14,632 bases of DNA from an uncultured Lachnospiraceae bacterium (GCA_910586605.1 CAJUJR010000072.1:1-14632), one strand, 5' to 3'. Positions 6,599-13,843 are shown, counted from the stretch's first letter. Notes: generated by a model from the letters alone, not told the origin. Numbers and translations: made by a program.

Positions 6599-7555
6599 AT
6601 GAAAAATATATGGAAAGGGGCGGCTGGGCTTTTGGCTGGGCTTGCTGCTGCAGAAGTTGGCGGTTCCCTTTATTTGTATAACAGGACAATGAAGCGGCAT
6701 GAGGGGGCTACGGAAAAAGATAAAGAACGTACCATGAAGATGTCAGGTACAGACTGGGATCAGTACATGCCATTGATTCAGAAGAGAAAGGAATACATGA
6801 TGCAGCAGCCGCATGAAGATGTTTATCTGGTATCAGAAGACGGACTCCGGCTGCATGCCACTTATTTTCCAAGGGGAGATGAAAAGAAGCTTGCAATTTG
6901 TTTTCATGGATATACAAGCCATGGCATGAGTGATTATATCGGTTTGTCTGATTTTTATTTTGACACTGGTTTTAGCATGCTTTTGCCGGATGCAAGGGCT
7001 CATGGGGAAAGCGAAGGGGAATATATTGGGTTTGGGTGCCTGGACCGGAAAGATGCCCTTTTGTGGATAAACTGGGCAGTGGAGCAGTGTGGTGAAGATG
7101 TGCAGATTTTACTGCATGGTACTTCAATGGGGGGAGCAACTGTCTTGATGGCAACCGGGCTTGAACTGCCAAAGCAAGTAAAGGGAGTTGTTGCGGATTG
7201 CGGGTTTACTTCCCCGAAAGAGGTTTTTTCAAATGTTTTGCAAAACTGGTATCATATGCCGCCGTTCCCGATGCTTAAGATTGCAGATGCAATTAATAAA
7301 AAGCAGGCAGGTTATGGCCTGGATGAATGCAATGCGGCAAGGGAAGTGAAAAAGGCAAAAGTACCTGCTTTGCTGATTCATGGTTCCGATGATACATTTG
7401 TGCCATGTGCGATGTGCCATGAAATATATAATAATTATGCCGGCAAAAAACGGAAATTGATTATTATAGGCGCTGCACATGCAGAGAGCTATTATAAAGA
7501 TATGGATCAATATGAAGGTGCATTAGAAGACTTTATGGAGGATGTTATCATATGA
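6599..7555 (+). CDS. membrane-anchored alpha/beta hydrolase
   Basis: Serine hydrolase of 318 aa. A hydrophobic N-terminal segment (about 7-27, AAGLLAGLAAAEVGGSLYLY region) looks like a signal anchor. The hydrolase fold follows: oxyanion-side HGYTSHG (103-109), nucleophile elbow G-T-S-M-G-G with Ser176, acid Asp265 in HGSDDTFVP, and catalytic His294 in GAAHAES, so the triad is complete. It resembles Bem46/cinnamoyl-esterase-like members acting on acyl esters or thioesters. ATG at 6599 has GGGG about 6 nt upstream and starts directly before the anchor; an ATG at 6587 (four residues longer) is possible. It overlaps the next gene by 4 bp (ATGA), so the two are co-translated. In this cluster it may release or trim an acyl product (inference). 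Confidence 0.88.
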   Translation: MKNIWKGAAGLLAGLAAAEVGGSLYLYNRTMKRHEGATEKDKERTMKMSGTDWDQYMPLIQKRKEYMMQQPHEDVYLVSEDGLRLHATYFPRGDEKKLAICFHGYTSHGMSDYIGLSDFYFDTGFSMLLPDARAHGESEGEYIGFGCLDRKDALLWINWAVEQCGEDVQILLHGTSMGGATVLMATGLELPKQVKGVVADCGFTSPKEVFSNVLQNWYHMPPFPMLKIADAINKKQAGYGLDECNAAREVKKAKVPALLIHGSDDTFVPCAMCHEIYNNYAGKKRKLIIIGAAHAESYYKDMDQYEGALEDFMEDVII

Positions 7556-8958
7556 GGAAAACAAGAAAAGGCTATCAGGTATACCCGTTAACTGTAGCAC
7601 AGAAGTTCCATTATTATTATGCCGAGCGCTGTCCCAAGAAAGAGGTCTTAAATATTGGGACAAGCCTTACTATTGGCGTAGAACTTGATTTTGATATGCT
7701 AAGACAGTCGATTACAGAGGCATATACACGCTGTGATTGTTTAAAAGTACGTTTTTTTAAAGATAAAGATGGGGCAGTATATCAGTATCTGGATGAAAAG
7801 GCAGATTGGGAAATTGGTTTTGAAGATTTATCAGATAAATCTATGGAAGAAGCAGAGGAATTGATGCGTAGCTGGACACGTGTTCCATTTGCAAAGGAAG
7901 AAATAGCATTAGCGCATATTACTATGATAAAAATGTCAGATGGTTACCAGGGGGTATATTTTTTGGTGGATCATCGTATTATGGATGCGCAGTCCATGAT
8001 TTGCTTTTTAAAGGATATTATAGAGATATATTGCAGTAAAGTATATGAAGACGTTGCATATCCAAAAGAAATGGCTTCTTACATTGAGCAGGTGAAAAAG
8101 GATTTGGAATATGAGGCAGGCTCTAAAGCAAGGGCAAGGGACGAAGCATTTTTCCGCCAGATTATTGAGTCCTCTGAACCAATTTATAATGGATTGAATG
8201 GCATAGGCCAGCTTGAAGATGCACGCAAGAAATATGGCAAACCAGATTTGCGGGCGGCTATTAATGTATCAGATTCTGTTGATTCTGAACTTGATATTTT
8301 TCATTTGGAGGAAGAGCCTACAAAGCGTTTAATGGATTTTTGCGAAAAATATCATGTATCGCTTGTCTGCCTTCTTTTGATGGGACTCCGCACCTATTTC
8401 CAGAAGATGAACGGGCATGAGGATGTTTCCATTAATACGGCGATTGCAAGGCGTGCGACATTGAAGGAAAAGAAAAGCGGCGGAAGCAGGATTCATTCCT
8501 TCCCATTTCGTACAATTATGTCAGAGGATAAGAAATTTATTGACGGGGTTTATGAAATCCGTGATAAGCAGAATGAATATTTCCGCCATGCAAATTATGA
8601 CCCGACAGCATATTTTGCATACCGGAGTAAGCTTTATCCCGGAGCGACAGAAGGCAGAACCTATGAGCCAATGGCTTTAACATATCAGCCATTGTCTTTG
8701 AGGGATAAAGAACTGGAAAAACTTGGCGATATTAAATATAAGACAAAATGGTATCCAAATGGCGCAACTATGCAGGCTATGTATTTGACGGTAATGCACC
8801 GGCCGGATGATAATGGGTTAGATTTCCATTTTGAGCATCAGGTTAAGGCAGTTTCCAGAAAAGAATTGGAATATTTGTATTATTATCTTTGCAAAATTAT
8901 GTTTAAGGGAACAGAAAACCCAGATTTGTCAATTGGTGAGATTATACGGTTAGTTTAG
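7552..8958 (+). CDS. stand-alone condensation-domain acyltransferase
   Basis: Protein of 468 aa with the two-lobed plan of NRPS condensation domains and related CoA/ACP-dependent acyltransferases. The active-site motif HHxxxDG appears as DHRIMDA (140-146): catalytic His141 and structural Asp145 are kept, while the first His is Asp and the Gly is Ala. Further family features are PLTVAQKFHYYYAE near the N-terminus and VSINTAIARRATL followed by the SFPFRTI strand in the second lobe. No adenylation or carrier domain is fused. Its start overlaps the hydrolase stop by 4 bp and a discrete carrier protein gene follows, so it probably takes an acyl group from that ACP and passes it to an amine or alcohol acceptor (inference). 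The acceptor is not identifiable from sequence. Confidence 0.83.
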   Translation: MRKTRKGYQVYPLTVAQKFHYYYAERCPKKEVLNIGTSLTIGVELDFDMLRQSITEAYTRCDCLKVRFFKDKDGAVYQYLDEKADWEIGFEDLSDKSMEEAEELMRSWTRVPFAKEEIALAHITMIKMSDGYQGVYFLVDHRIMDAQSMICFLKDIIEIYCSKVYEDVAYPKEMASYIEQVKKDLEYEAGSKARARDEAFFRQIIESSEPIYNGLNGIGQLEDARKKYGKPDLRAAINVSDSVDSELDIFHLEEEPTKRLMDFCEKYHVSLVCLLLMGLRTYFQKMNGHEDVSINTAIARRATLKEKKSGGSRIHSFPFRTIMSEDKKFIDGVYEIRDKQNEYFRHANYDPTAYFAYRSKLYPGATEGRTYEPMALTYQPLSLRDKELEKLGDIKYKTKWYPNGATMQAMYLTVMHRPDDNGLDFHFEHQVKAVSRKELEYLYYYLCKIMFKGTENPDLSIGEIIRLV

Positions 8959-8961
8959 GGA

Positions 8962-9009
8962 TATTACTCAGTCTATTAAATATCATAATTTTTTTTCGCC
9001 GGAGTAATA
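8962..9009. repeat. palindromic intergenic element, copy 3
   Basis: TATTACTC (8962-8969) and GAGTAATA (9002-9009) are exact inverted ends, and the right side CGCCGGAGTAATA matches the reverse complement of copy 1's left end. The interior is a short AT-rich stretch with eight T. It occupies most of the 90-bp gap between the condensation and carrier protein genes. Confidence 0.65.
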
Positions 9010-9048
9010 ACAGCGATGTAATGTCCTATATAAAGAAAGGAGTTTGGA

Positions 9049-9279
9049 ATGTTTGAGAGATTAACAGATATTATTTGTAATTATGTAGAGGTAGAAAGGG
9101 AAAATATTTATCCTGATTCTAGGTTTATGGAAGACCTTGGTTTTACTTCTTTTGACTTTATGAGCATGTTAGGGGAAATTGAAGATGAATTTGATATAGA
9201 GATTGAGCAGGAAAAGGCTGCCGGAATCCGTACCGTTCAGGAAGCAGTTGATTACCTGGAGACTTTAACAGAAGAGTAA
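9049..9279 (+). CDS. acyl carrier protein
   Basis: Discrete carrier protein of 76 aa, the usual ACP length. The helix-II attachment site is DLGFTSFDFMSM (29-40), where Ser34 should receive 4'-phosphopantetheine. The common DSL is TSF here, which is typical of specialised rather than housekeeping fatty-acid ACPs. The protein is acidic, as expected (EIEDEFDIEIEQE around 42-54). AAAGGAG lies just before the ATG. It is the last gene of the block and is followed 22 bp later by a strong terminator. It likely presents an acyl or aminoacyl thioester to the condensation enzyme. No loading enzyme (AMP ligase) or phosphopantetheinyl transferase is encoded in the window, so loading must come from elsewhere. 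Confidence 0.92.
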   Translation: MFERLTDIICNYVEVERENIYPDSRFMEDLGFTSFDFMSMLGEIEDEFDIEIEQEKAAGIRTVQEAVDYLETLTEE

Positions 9280-9300
9280 TCACTATGTACCGGGAAGAAG

Positions 9301-9333
9301 GCCGCTATAGAAAAATCTATAGTGGCTTTTTTT
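9301..9333 (+). terminator. intrinsic terminator after the ACP gene
   Basis: GCCGCTATAGA (9301-9311) pairs with TCTATAGTGGC (9316-9326, one wobble) around AAAA and is followed by seven T (9327-9333). It ends the ACP transcript and shows that the next gene starts at 9393, not at the earlier in-frame ATG at 9285. Confidence 0.92.
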
Positions 9334-9392
9334 GGATGGAAATGATAAAATTTGTCTGGAAACTTAAAGATGTTGAAGAATGGAGGCTGATA

Positions 9393-10988
9393 ATGGAGGA
9401 AAGGGCAATTTTAAAAAATAAGGTTTATTTGTATCTGACAGAATTTTTTGCGGGAATGGCAGTTATGGCAGTGGAGCTTGGAGCTAGCCGTTTGCTTGCG
9501 CCATATTTTAGTTCTTCACAGATTGTATGGACAATTATTATTGGGACAATTATGATAGCGATGGCCTTGGGGAATATGTGGGGAGGGAAACAGGCCGATA
9601 AGAACCCCAATCCTGACAGGCTGTATCTTAGGCTTTTGGTTGCGGCAATCTGGATTGCAGCAATCCCTTTTGCAGGGAAATATATTATTTTAGGGATTTC
9701 CGGTCTGTTAATTATAACTGTTAGCCAGAATTTATTGGTGATTGCTGCATTTTTATCTTGTATGCTGATTTTTGTATTTCCGTTATTCCTATTGGGGACG
9801 GTAACGCCATCTCTTGTAAAATATACAGTTGGAAGTTTGGATGACAGTGGGAAAACAGTAGGGGCGTTAAATGCATGCAATACAATTGGAAGCATTTTAG
9901 GGACGTTTTTGCCAACATTTATAACAATTCCGGCGGCAGGTACGGCAGCAACTTTTTTACTGTTTTCTGGAGTCCTTTTGCTGCTTAGCTTTTTCTATTT
10001 TCTTTCGTCAGGAAGGAGGAAAAGAACTTGTGCAGTTGCTTTGGTTCTTTTTATTCTCTGCAATATAGCCGGCAGCAGGAGTAGTTTTGCATTTTGGGAA
10101 AGGAACCTGGCCTATGAAGGGGAATCTGTTTATAATTATTTGCAGGTAAGGGAAACAGAAAACAGTGTAATCCTTTCCACAAATGTATTATTTGGCGTAC
10201 AGTCCATCCATATGAAAAAAGAGGGGCTGACAGGGATGTATTATGATTATGCACTGGCTGCCCCGGTATTGGCGGGTGCAGAAGAGAAAGATAAAATGGA
10301 CGTCCTAATCCTTGGCATGGGGAGCGGCACATATGCTGTCCAATGCAGAAAATATTTTCCGCAGGCACAGGTAGAAGGGGTAGAAATTGACCAAAAAATA
10401 ACGGATTTGGCCAGGGAACATTTTGAACTCCCAGAAGACGTGGAGGTTGCTACCTATGATGGGCGTGCTTATTTGAAGGGGGTCCAGAAAAAATATGATG
10501 TGATTATGGTAGATGCCTACCAAGATATTACGATACCATTCCAGATGTCTTCTGTGGAATTTTTTAAGGAGGTGCAGGAGCATTTAAAGGCAGATGGCGT
10601 AATGGTAGTGAATATGAATATGAAATCACAGAAAAAAGGAAATATCAATGAATACCTGTCAGATACGATTGCAAGTATTTTTCCTAATGTGTATACCGTA
10701 GATGTATCAGGCAGTTCTAATAGGGAACTTTTTGCATTTTCTGATCATTCAGCACTTTCTCGGCTTTCACAGGCGGGTGGATTGGATCGGGAGCTTTTAG
10801 CGCATTTGGAAAATGTAGAGGAAGGGCTTATGCAGTATCATGGCGGGTCACGGATATTAACAGATGACCAGGCGCCTGTAGAGCTCCTTGGGATGCGTGT
10901 GATTGATGAATTAATTCAGGAGGAACTTGGTTATTACAAAGAGCTTTTCCGGGAAAAAGGAATAAAAGGAGTTTTAAATGGGTTTTAA
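9393..10988 (+). CDS. membrane-anchored spermidine synthase-like methyltransferase-fold protein
   Basis: Protein of 531 aa in two parts. Residues about 10-230 hold six or seven transmembrane helices with the motif FFAGMAVMAVELGASRLLAPYFSS region (18-42), typical of membrane-fused spermidine synthase-like proteins. Residues about 245-500 are the synthase-like Rossmann domain: YNYLQV (247-252), nucleotide loop LILGMGSGTYA (305-315), acidic VEID (330-333), YDGRAYL (355-361) and MVDAY with Asp374. The soluble enzymes transfer aminopropyl groups; the reaction of the membrane-fused group is not established, so I do not name a substrate. GGAGG (9382-9386) supports the start at 9393. No clear promoter is seen in the 60 bp after the terminator, so it may depend on read-through or a weak promoter. 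No other polyamine gene is nearby. Confidence 0.87.
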   Translation: MEERAILKNKVYLYLTEFFAGMAVMAVELGASRLLAPYFSSSQIVWTIIIGTIMIAMALGNMWGGKQADKNPNPDRLYLRLLVAAIWIAAIPFAGKYIILGISGLLIITVSQNLLVIAAFLSCMLIFVFPLFLLGTVTPSLVKYTVGSLDDSGKTVGALNACNTIGSILGTFLPTFITIPAAGTAATFLLFSGVLLLLSFFYFLSSGRRKRTCAVALVLFILCNIAGSRSSFAFWERNLAYEGESVYNYLQVRETENSVILSTNVLFGVQSIHMKKEGLTGMYYDYALAAPVLAGAEEKDKMDVLILGMGSGTYAVQCRKYFPQAQVEGVEIDQKITDLAREHFELPEDVEVATYDGRAYLKGVQKKYDVIMVDAYQDITIPFQMSSVEFFKEVQEHLKADGVMVVNMNMKSQKKGNINEYLSDTIASIFPNVYTVDVSGSSNRELFAFSDHSALSRLSQAGGLDRELLAHLENVEEGLMQYHGGSRILTDDQAPVELLGMRVIDELIQEELGYYKELFREKGIKGVLNGF

Positions 10989-11029
10989 AAAGTGGCAAAA
11001 CTGACAAATGCCTAAAATTGTGCTTTTTC

Positions 11030-11951
11030 AGTATTTATGCGGTTTTGTGCTTCTATAAACAAACAGAATCATTTCCAAGTGCATGCCCCATGAGCATATG
11101 CTTGGTTGTGTCATCCAGTTTATATTTGTTACAGAGACAGGAAAAGGTGTGTCTGCAGTCATGCGGAGTATGTTTAATATTTCTGGATGTATACAGGATG
11201 CCAAGTTGTTCTAAAAGAGGATAAAATATTTTCTTTCTATAGTTGCCTAAAGTTGTATGCATCCAGGTGTCTCCGTTGTAAGCAGCCACAAGCGTTTCCT
11301 GAATGCGGAAATGCGGAAGCCGGAATATATCATGATAAGCACAGAATTAATGCCAGGCATATCTACATTGTCCCAAAGCAGCTTTAATTCGTTTTCTGTA
11401 AACGGGATGCCGCTTTCATCATCATCCGGGATATTGATGGTGACATATTCCGAGTAGTCTTTTTGGACAAAATCATTCTCTATTGCATATTTATACATCT
11501 GCCGGAACAGGTTTTTGATTAATTCAAGGCTAGAATGCTTTAGTGGGCATCCGTCAATCACTTTTTGTAGTTAGACTTTGCGGAGTTCTGAAAAAACCAT
11601 GCTGTGGATTGCAGAACAGTTTTTGAAAGCGGCCTTTGTAGAGTTCATGGAAGCTTTGGAGAAGGTTTTGGCATTATTTATGTATTTTGCTTCATAATAC
11701 ATCTGGTACAGTTCAGCAAAGGTTATTTTTCGTATATTAATATCATAAGGGTTTGTATTGTACCTGGCTAGCTCTTCTAGTGCTTCCTTTCTGGTGGCGT
11801 AGCAGCCAATAACAGGACGTTTTACGGCACAGTTCCCGTATCAGTATTAAAAATCTCTTTGGCAGCAGCACGTACCATAAAAGGTTTTCGGCGTTTGCCA
11901 GATGATTTAACGATACTGCCGTATCCGTTCGGATTTCTCGTGGTATCACAT
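11030..11951 (-). pseudogene. decayed tyrosine recombinase (integrase)
   Basis: Reading the minus strand in changing frames gives a recognisable Tn916-type integrase: an N-terminal arm (NPNGYGSIVKSSGKRRKPF), a frameshift near 11825, a core-binding region (RPVIGCYATRKEALEELARY onwards), a TAA stop near 11571, the catalytic-domain start (PFTENELKLLWDN, IYSGFRIS with the first Arg), then a frameshift with an internal deletion, and finally HTPHDCRHTF and LMGHA with the second Arg and the last His. Only about 53 residues separate the two catalytic Arg motifs, where about 110 are usual, so the segment with the catalytic Lys is gone. A further frameshift breaks the C-terminus (a KHKT remnant near 11035). 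The enzyme cannot be active; it marks a former integrative element. Confidence 0.88.
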
Positions 11952-11991
11952 CCTTTTATTTACTAAAAATGAGTATAAAAATAACACCTGT

Positions 11992-12020
11992 TTGAAAAAA
12001 GTGTTCCAATGTGATACAAT
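11992..12020 (+). promoter_or_regulatory. strong promoter with no protein gene behind it
   Basis: TTGAAA (11992-11997), a 17-nt spacer and an extended -10, TGATACAAT (TG at 12012-12013, TACAAT at 12015-12020). It points to the plus strand, opposite to the integrase remnant and the Rpn gene, toward the terminator at 12062-12094. Confidence 0.7.
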
Positions 12021-12056
12021 ATGGCTTGTCAAGTTTGGTGTTTCATATTGGAACAC
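12001..12056. repeat. 12-bp inverted repeat around the orphan promoter
   Basis: GTGTTCCAATGT (12001-12012) and ATATTGGAACAC (12045-12056) are inverted repeats with one mismatch and a 32-bp spacer. The left arm lies in the promoter spacer next to the -10 box. It could be an operator pair or the ends of a small element. Confidence 0.65.
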
Positions 12057-12094
12057 GGATGCCGCTCCTGTATTCCCATACAGGGGCGGTTTTT
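12026..12094 (+). ncRNA. candidate small RNA (about 70 nt)
   Basis: Transcription from the promoter at 11992-12020 would begin near 12026 and stop at the hairpin that ends at 12094. No start codon with a ribosome binding site leads to a plausible protein in this span. The predicted transcript consists of a short unstructured 5' part and the terminator stem. I recognise no Rfam family. Expression is inferred only from the promoter-terminator pair. Confidence 0.4.
12062..12094 (+). terminator. intrinsic terminator of the orphan unit
   Basis: CCGCTCCTGTAT (12062-12073) pairs with ATACAGGGGCGG (12078-12089, one wobble) around TCCC, followed by TTTTT (12090-12094). On the minus strand there is no T-run, so it does not serve the Rpn gene. 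Confidence 0.85.
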
Positions 12095-12109
12095 GTTGTG
12101 TGGAATTAT

Positions 12110-12173
12110 TTTTGTCTGGCTTCAAAAAGGAACTGGTAATAGTCCAGGATGGCTTTTTCACATACTTCATCGG
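12110..12173 (-). pseudogene. fragment of a second Rpn-family gene
   Basis: Bases 12110-12168 match 12334-12392 inside the Rpn gene at about 51 of 59 positions. On the minus strand it reads EVCEKAILDYYQFLFEARQK and then a stop, against EAREKAIRDHNQFLFEARQK in the intact protein. It lies directly behind the Rpn stop codon. It is either the leftover of a neighbouring paralogue or a partial duplication. Confidence 0.65.
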
Positions 12174-13037
12174 TTAAAGCAAATCATCTGGAAGCAGCTC
12201 ATTCATTAGCTGTATTTGAAATGTTTTATCTGCTGCGGCACGTTTTAAATCATCAATACGGTTAGAATTAATAAGAATAGTATTAAGGACATTTATGCGT
12301 TCTTCTCCCATTTCCCTGCCTTCTGCCCTGCCTTTTTGCCTGGCTTCAAAAAGGAACTGGTTATGATCACGGATGGCTTTTTCACGTGCTTCGTATTCCA
12401 GTCGTTTTTCTTTGTTTTGGCTGATAACCTGTAGTGTCTGGTAGGCACTTTCAATATAAGGATTTTTATCTGCAACCATGTCAAATTCCTCCTTTCGTTC
12501 GGCATTGATAAATTTCGCCCATAATAAAATATTATCACTGTCATTTTCTGGCTGTTCTGGAAGCTTTGGCAGCTCCAGAACATGGAATTCCATTTTGTCA
12601 GTATACAATGAGTGACGGTTATCTTCTGCGATATGAAAACAGGAGTAGAAATTTTTTGTATCGTCAAAAAGTTTAAAATCCAGGATGCTGATGCTTACGC
12701 ACTTTTTGAACTTGTTGTAACTATCGCCTGGGTTGATTTGTTCTGTATACATTTTTGCAAGATAAAACAGGGAACGTTCTGCCCATACAGAAAGTTCGGA
12801 AAGCTGGACTTCGATATCTATCTCTGTGTCGTCATTCATCAATACCCTGACATCCAGGATGCCCAGCTTATCATCTTCATATGTTTTTCGGAGGCTGGTA
12901 TTTAAGAGCGTTGTTTCTTTGATATCTTTCGGGTTTAGTTTCAGCATAGCAGACAGGAATCCTATCCGTGCTTTTTTGTCTGTCATGATTTCTTTAAATG
13001 CAAAATCAATTTTGGGTTTCATTAAAAATTCTGCCAT
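12174..13037 (-). CDS. Rpn family recombination-promoting nuclease / PD-(D/E)XK transposase-like protein
   Basis: Protein of 287 aa from the PDDEXK_2 (Rpn/YhgA-like) group. The start is typical: KIDFAFKEIMTDKKARIGFLSAML region (9-32). The nuclease core is ILDVRVLMNDDTEIDIEVQLS, with Asp62 and the E-x-Q pair Glu76/Gln78. A region rich in aromatic and hydrophobic residues follows (82-130), and a charged helical tail (about 195-265, with GRAEGREMGEER) ends the protein, as is common in the family. Relatives in Escherichia coli are DNA endonucleases that promote recombination, and some act in phage defence. AGGAGG precedes the ATG. The gene appears intact although its surroundings are decayed. No partner gene is evident. 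Confidence 0.88.
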   Translation of the reverse strand: MAEFLMKPKIDFAFKEIMTDKKARIGFLSAMLKLNPKDIKETTLLNTSLRKTYEDDKLGILDVRVLMNDDTEIDIEVQLSELSVWAERSLFYLAKMYTEQINPGDSYNKFKKCVSISILDFKLFDDTKNFYSCFHIAEDNRHSLYTDKMEFHVLELPKLPEQPENDSDNILLWAKFINAERKEEFDMVADKNPYIESAYQTLQVISQNKEKRLEYEAREKAIRDHNQFLFEARQKGRAEGREMGEERINVLNTILINSNRIDDLKRAAADKTFQIQLMNELLPDDLL

Positions 13038-13087
13038 GTTATACCTCCTCGTATACTTCCATTATTGTTGTCATAAAGTACCGTTTT

Positions 13088-13209
13088 TTAATCCCAGTTT
13101 ATATTACAGTCTTTGGTAAATATATGGCATTCTGGGTCGGACTCAATTTTTTTCAGCATTTGAAGGTCAATCTCGTCAGGCTCTTTATTTCTGCATCATT
13201 ATCACTCAT
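13088..13209 (-). pseudogene. short frameshifted gene remnant
   Basis: Minus-strand reading starts MSDNDAEIK at 13209 and, after a shift of one base near 13185, continues EPDEIDLQMLKKIESDPECH to a stop at 13088. The second part looks like real protein sequence, vaguely like small antitoxin-type proteins, but I do not assign it. Its ATG overlaps the stop of the frame at 13202-13390 by 8 bp, as in coupled genes. Confidence is low. Confidence 0.35.
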
Positions 13210-13390
13210 TACAGTAACAGCGTTGATTAAATGTATAACGGTTAGTCGATATTAAAGCAGTATACTTGTCAAGGTCTTTTTGTGGTTCATCATTCTTTAA
13301 AACAACAAATTCTGATAAATCAACAATTTGTTGTTGGCAATCTAGAAGAAGATGTGCACATGATTCTTCTTCTAAAGTTGATGCAAGCAA
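13202..13390 (-). CDS. possible small protein or gene fragment
   Basis: An open frame of about 62 codons from a TTG (13388-13390) to a TGA at 13202. The frame is open a little further upstream (SLIYYNDF precedes) but contains no ATG and no ribosome binding site. The sequence (LASTLEEESCAHLLLDCQQ, then VDLSEFVVLKNDEPQKDLDKY) has a protein-like composition and helical character, but matches nothing I know. It may be the 3' end of a truncated gene. The overlap with the next remnant supports an old operon. Confidence 0.3.
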   Translation of the reverse strand: MLASTLEEESCAHLLLDCQQQIVDLSEFVVLKNDEPQKDLDKYTALISTNRYTFNQRCYCNE

Positions 13391-13407
13391 AAAATCATTA
13401 TAGTATA

Positions 13408-13830
13408 TTAGTGACTTTTTTTCAGTTCAATCAGTATTGATTGGGAAGCTTTTTTAAGTTCCCTTATTTTAACAGAATCAGAAGATATCATTTCTTTCCA
13501 GCGTATCAACTTTTCTTCTGAAACATATTTTTCACTATCTGGATGTAATTTGTAATCAATATAAGTGTAGATACAGACTATTCCCAAAATTCCAGCCAAA
13601 ATACCGCCGCCAATTTCAGCATCTGAATCTAAAAACATAAATAAAGCAATTAATAAAATATTGTTCCTAAAATAACAACACCAATTCCTGGCGGTTCTTG
13701 AACAAGAACTTTTATTCCGGTTCTGTTTAACTTTTTATATTCAGAAGTTTCGGTAATATTTCTGTAATTATTCCATAGAACTCCCACTTTTCCTATATAA
13801 AAGTTGTATGGTATCTACTGTTTTCTCCAT
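13408..13830 (-). pseudogene. frameshifted small membrane protein gene
   Basis: The longest intact piece (13408-13638) starts at an internal Met and encodes a hydrophobic glycine-rich helix (GGGILAGILGIVCIYTYIDY) and a lysine-rich tail. Upstream, in another frame, lies FYIGKVGVLWNNYRNITETSEY followed by VLVQEPPGIGVVILG, which runs into a hydrophobic helix; joining the frames near 13660 gives one continuous two-helix protein. A second shift near 13805 would connect the ATG at 13830 (MEKTVDTIQL). It sits directly behind the Xre gene and was probably co-transcribed with it. The pieces fit one ancestral gene, but I do not recognise the family. Confidence 0.5.
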
Positions 13831-13843
13831 GCTATCGGGTAAA

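Noticed and set aside
9285..9392. Longer N-terminus for the spermidine synthase-like protein
   Set aside because: It would be translated across a strong intrinsic terminator (9301-9333) and has no good ribosome binding site; 9393 has GGAGG in place.
11018..11457. Plus-strand open frames over the integrase remnant
   Set aside because: No ribosome binding sites or family features; the minus strand shows clear integrase motifs.
11992..12209. Short plus-strand open frames over the orphan promoter and terminator
   Set aside because: They begin inside the promoter and run through the terminator hairpin without a ribosome binding site.
13691..13706. Dyad GTTCTTGAACAAGAAC
   Set aside because: It lies inside the frameshifted membrane protein frame (VLVQEP) and not near a promoter, so it is probably coincidental.
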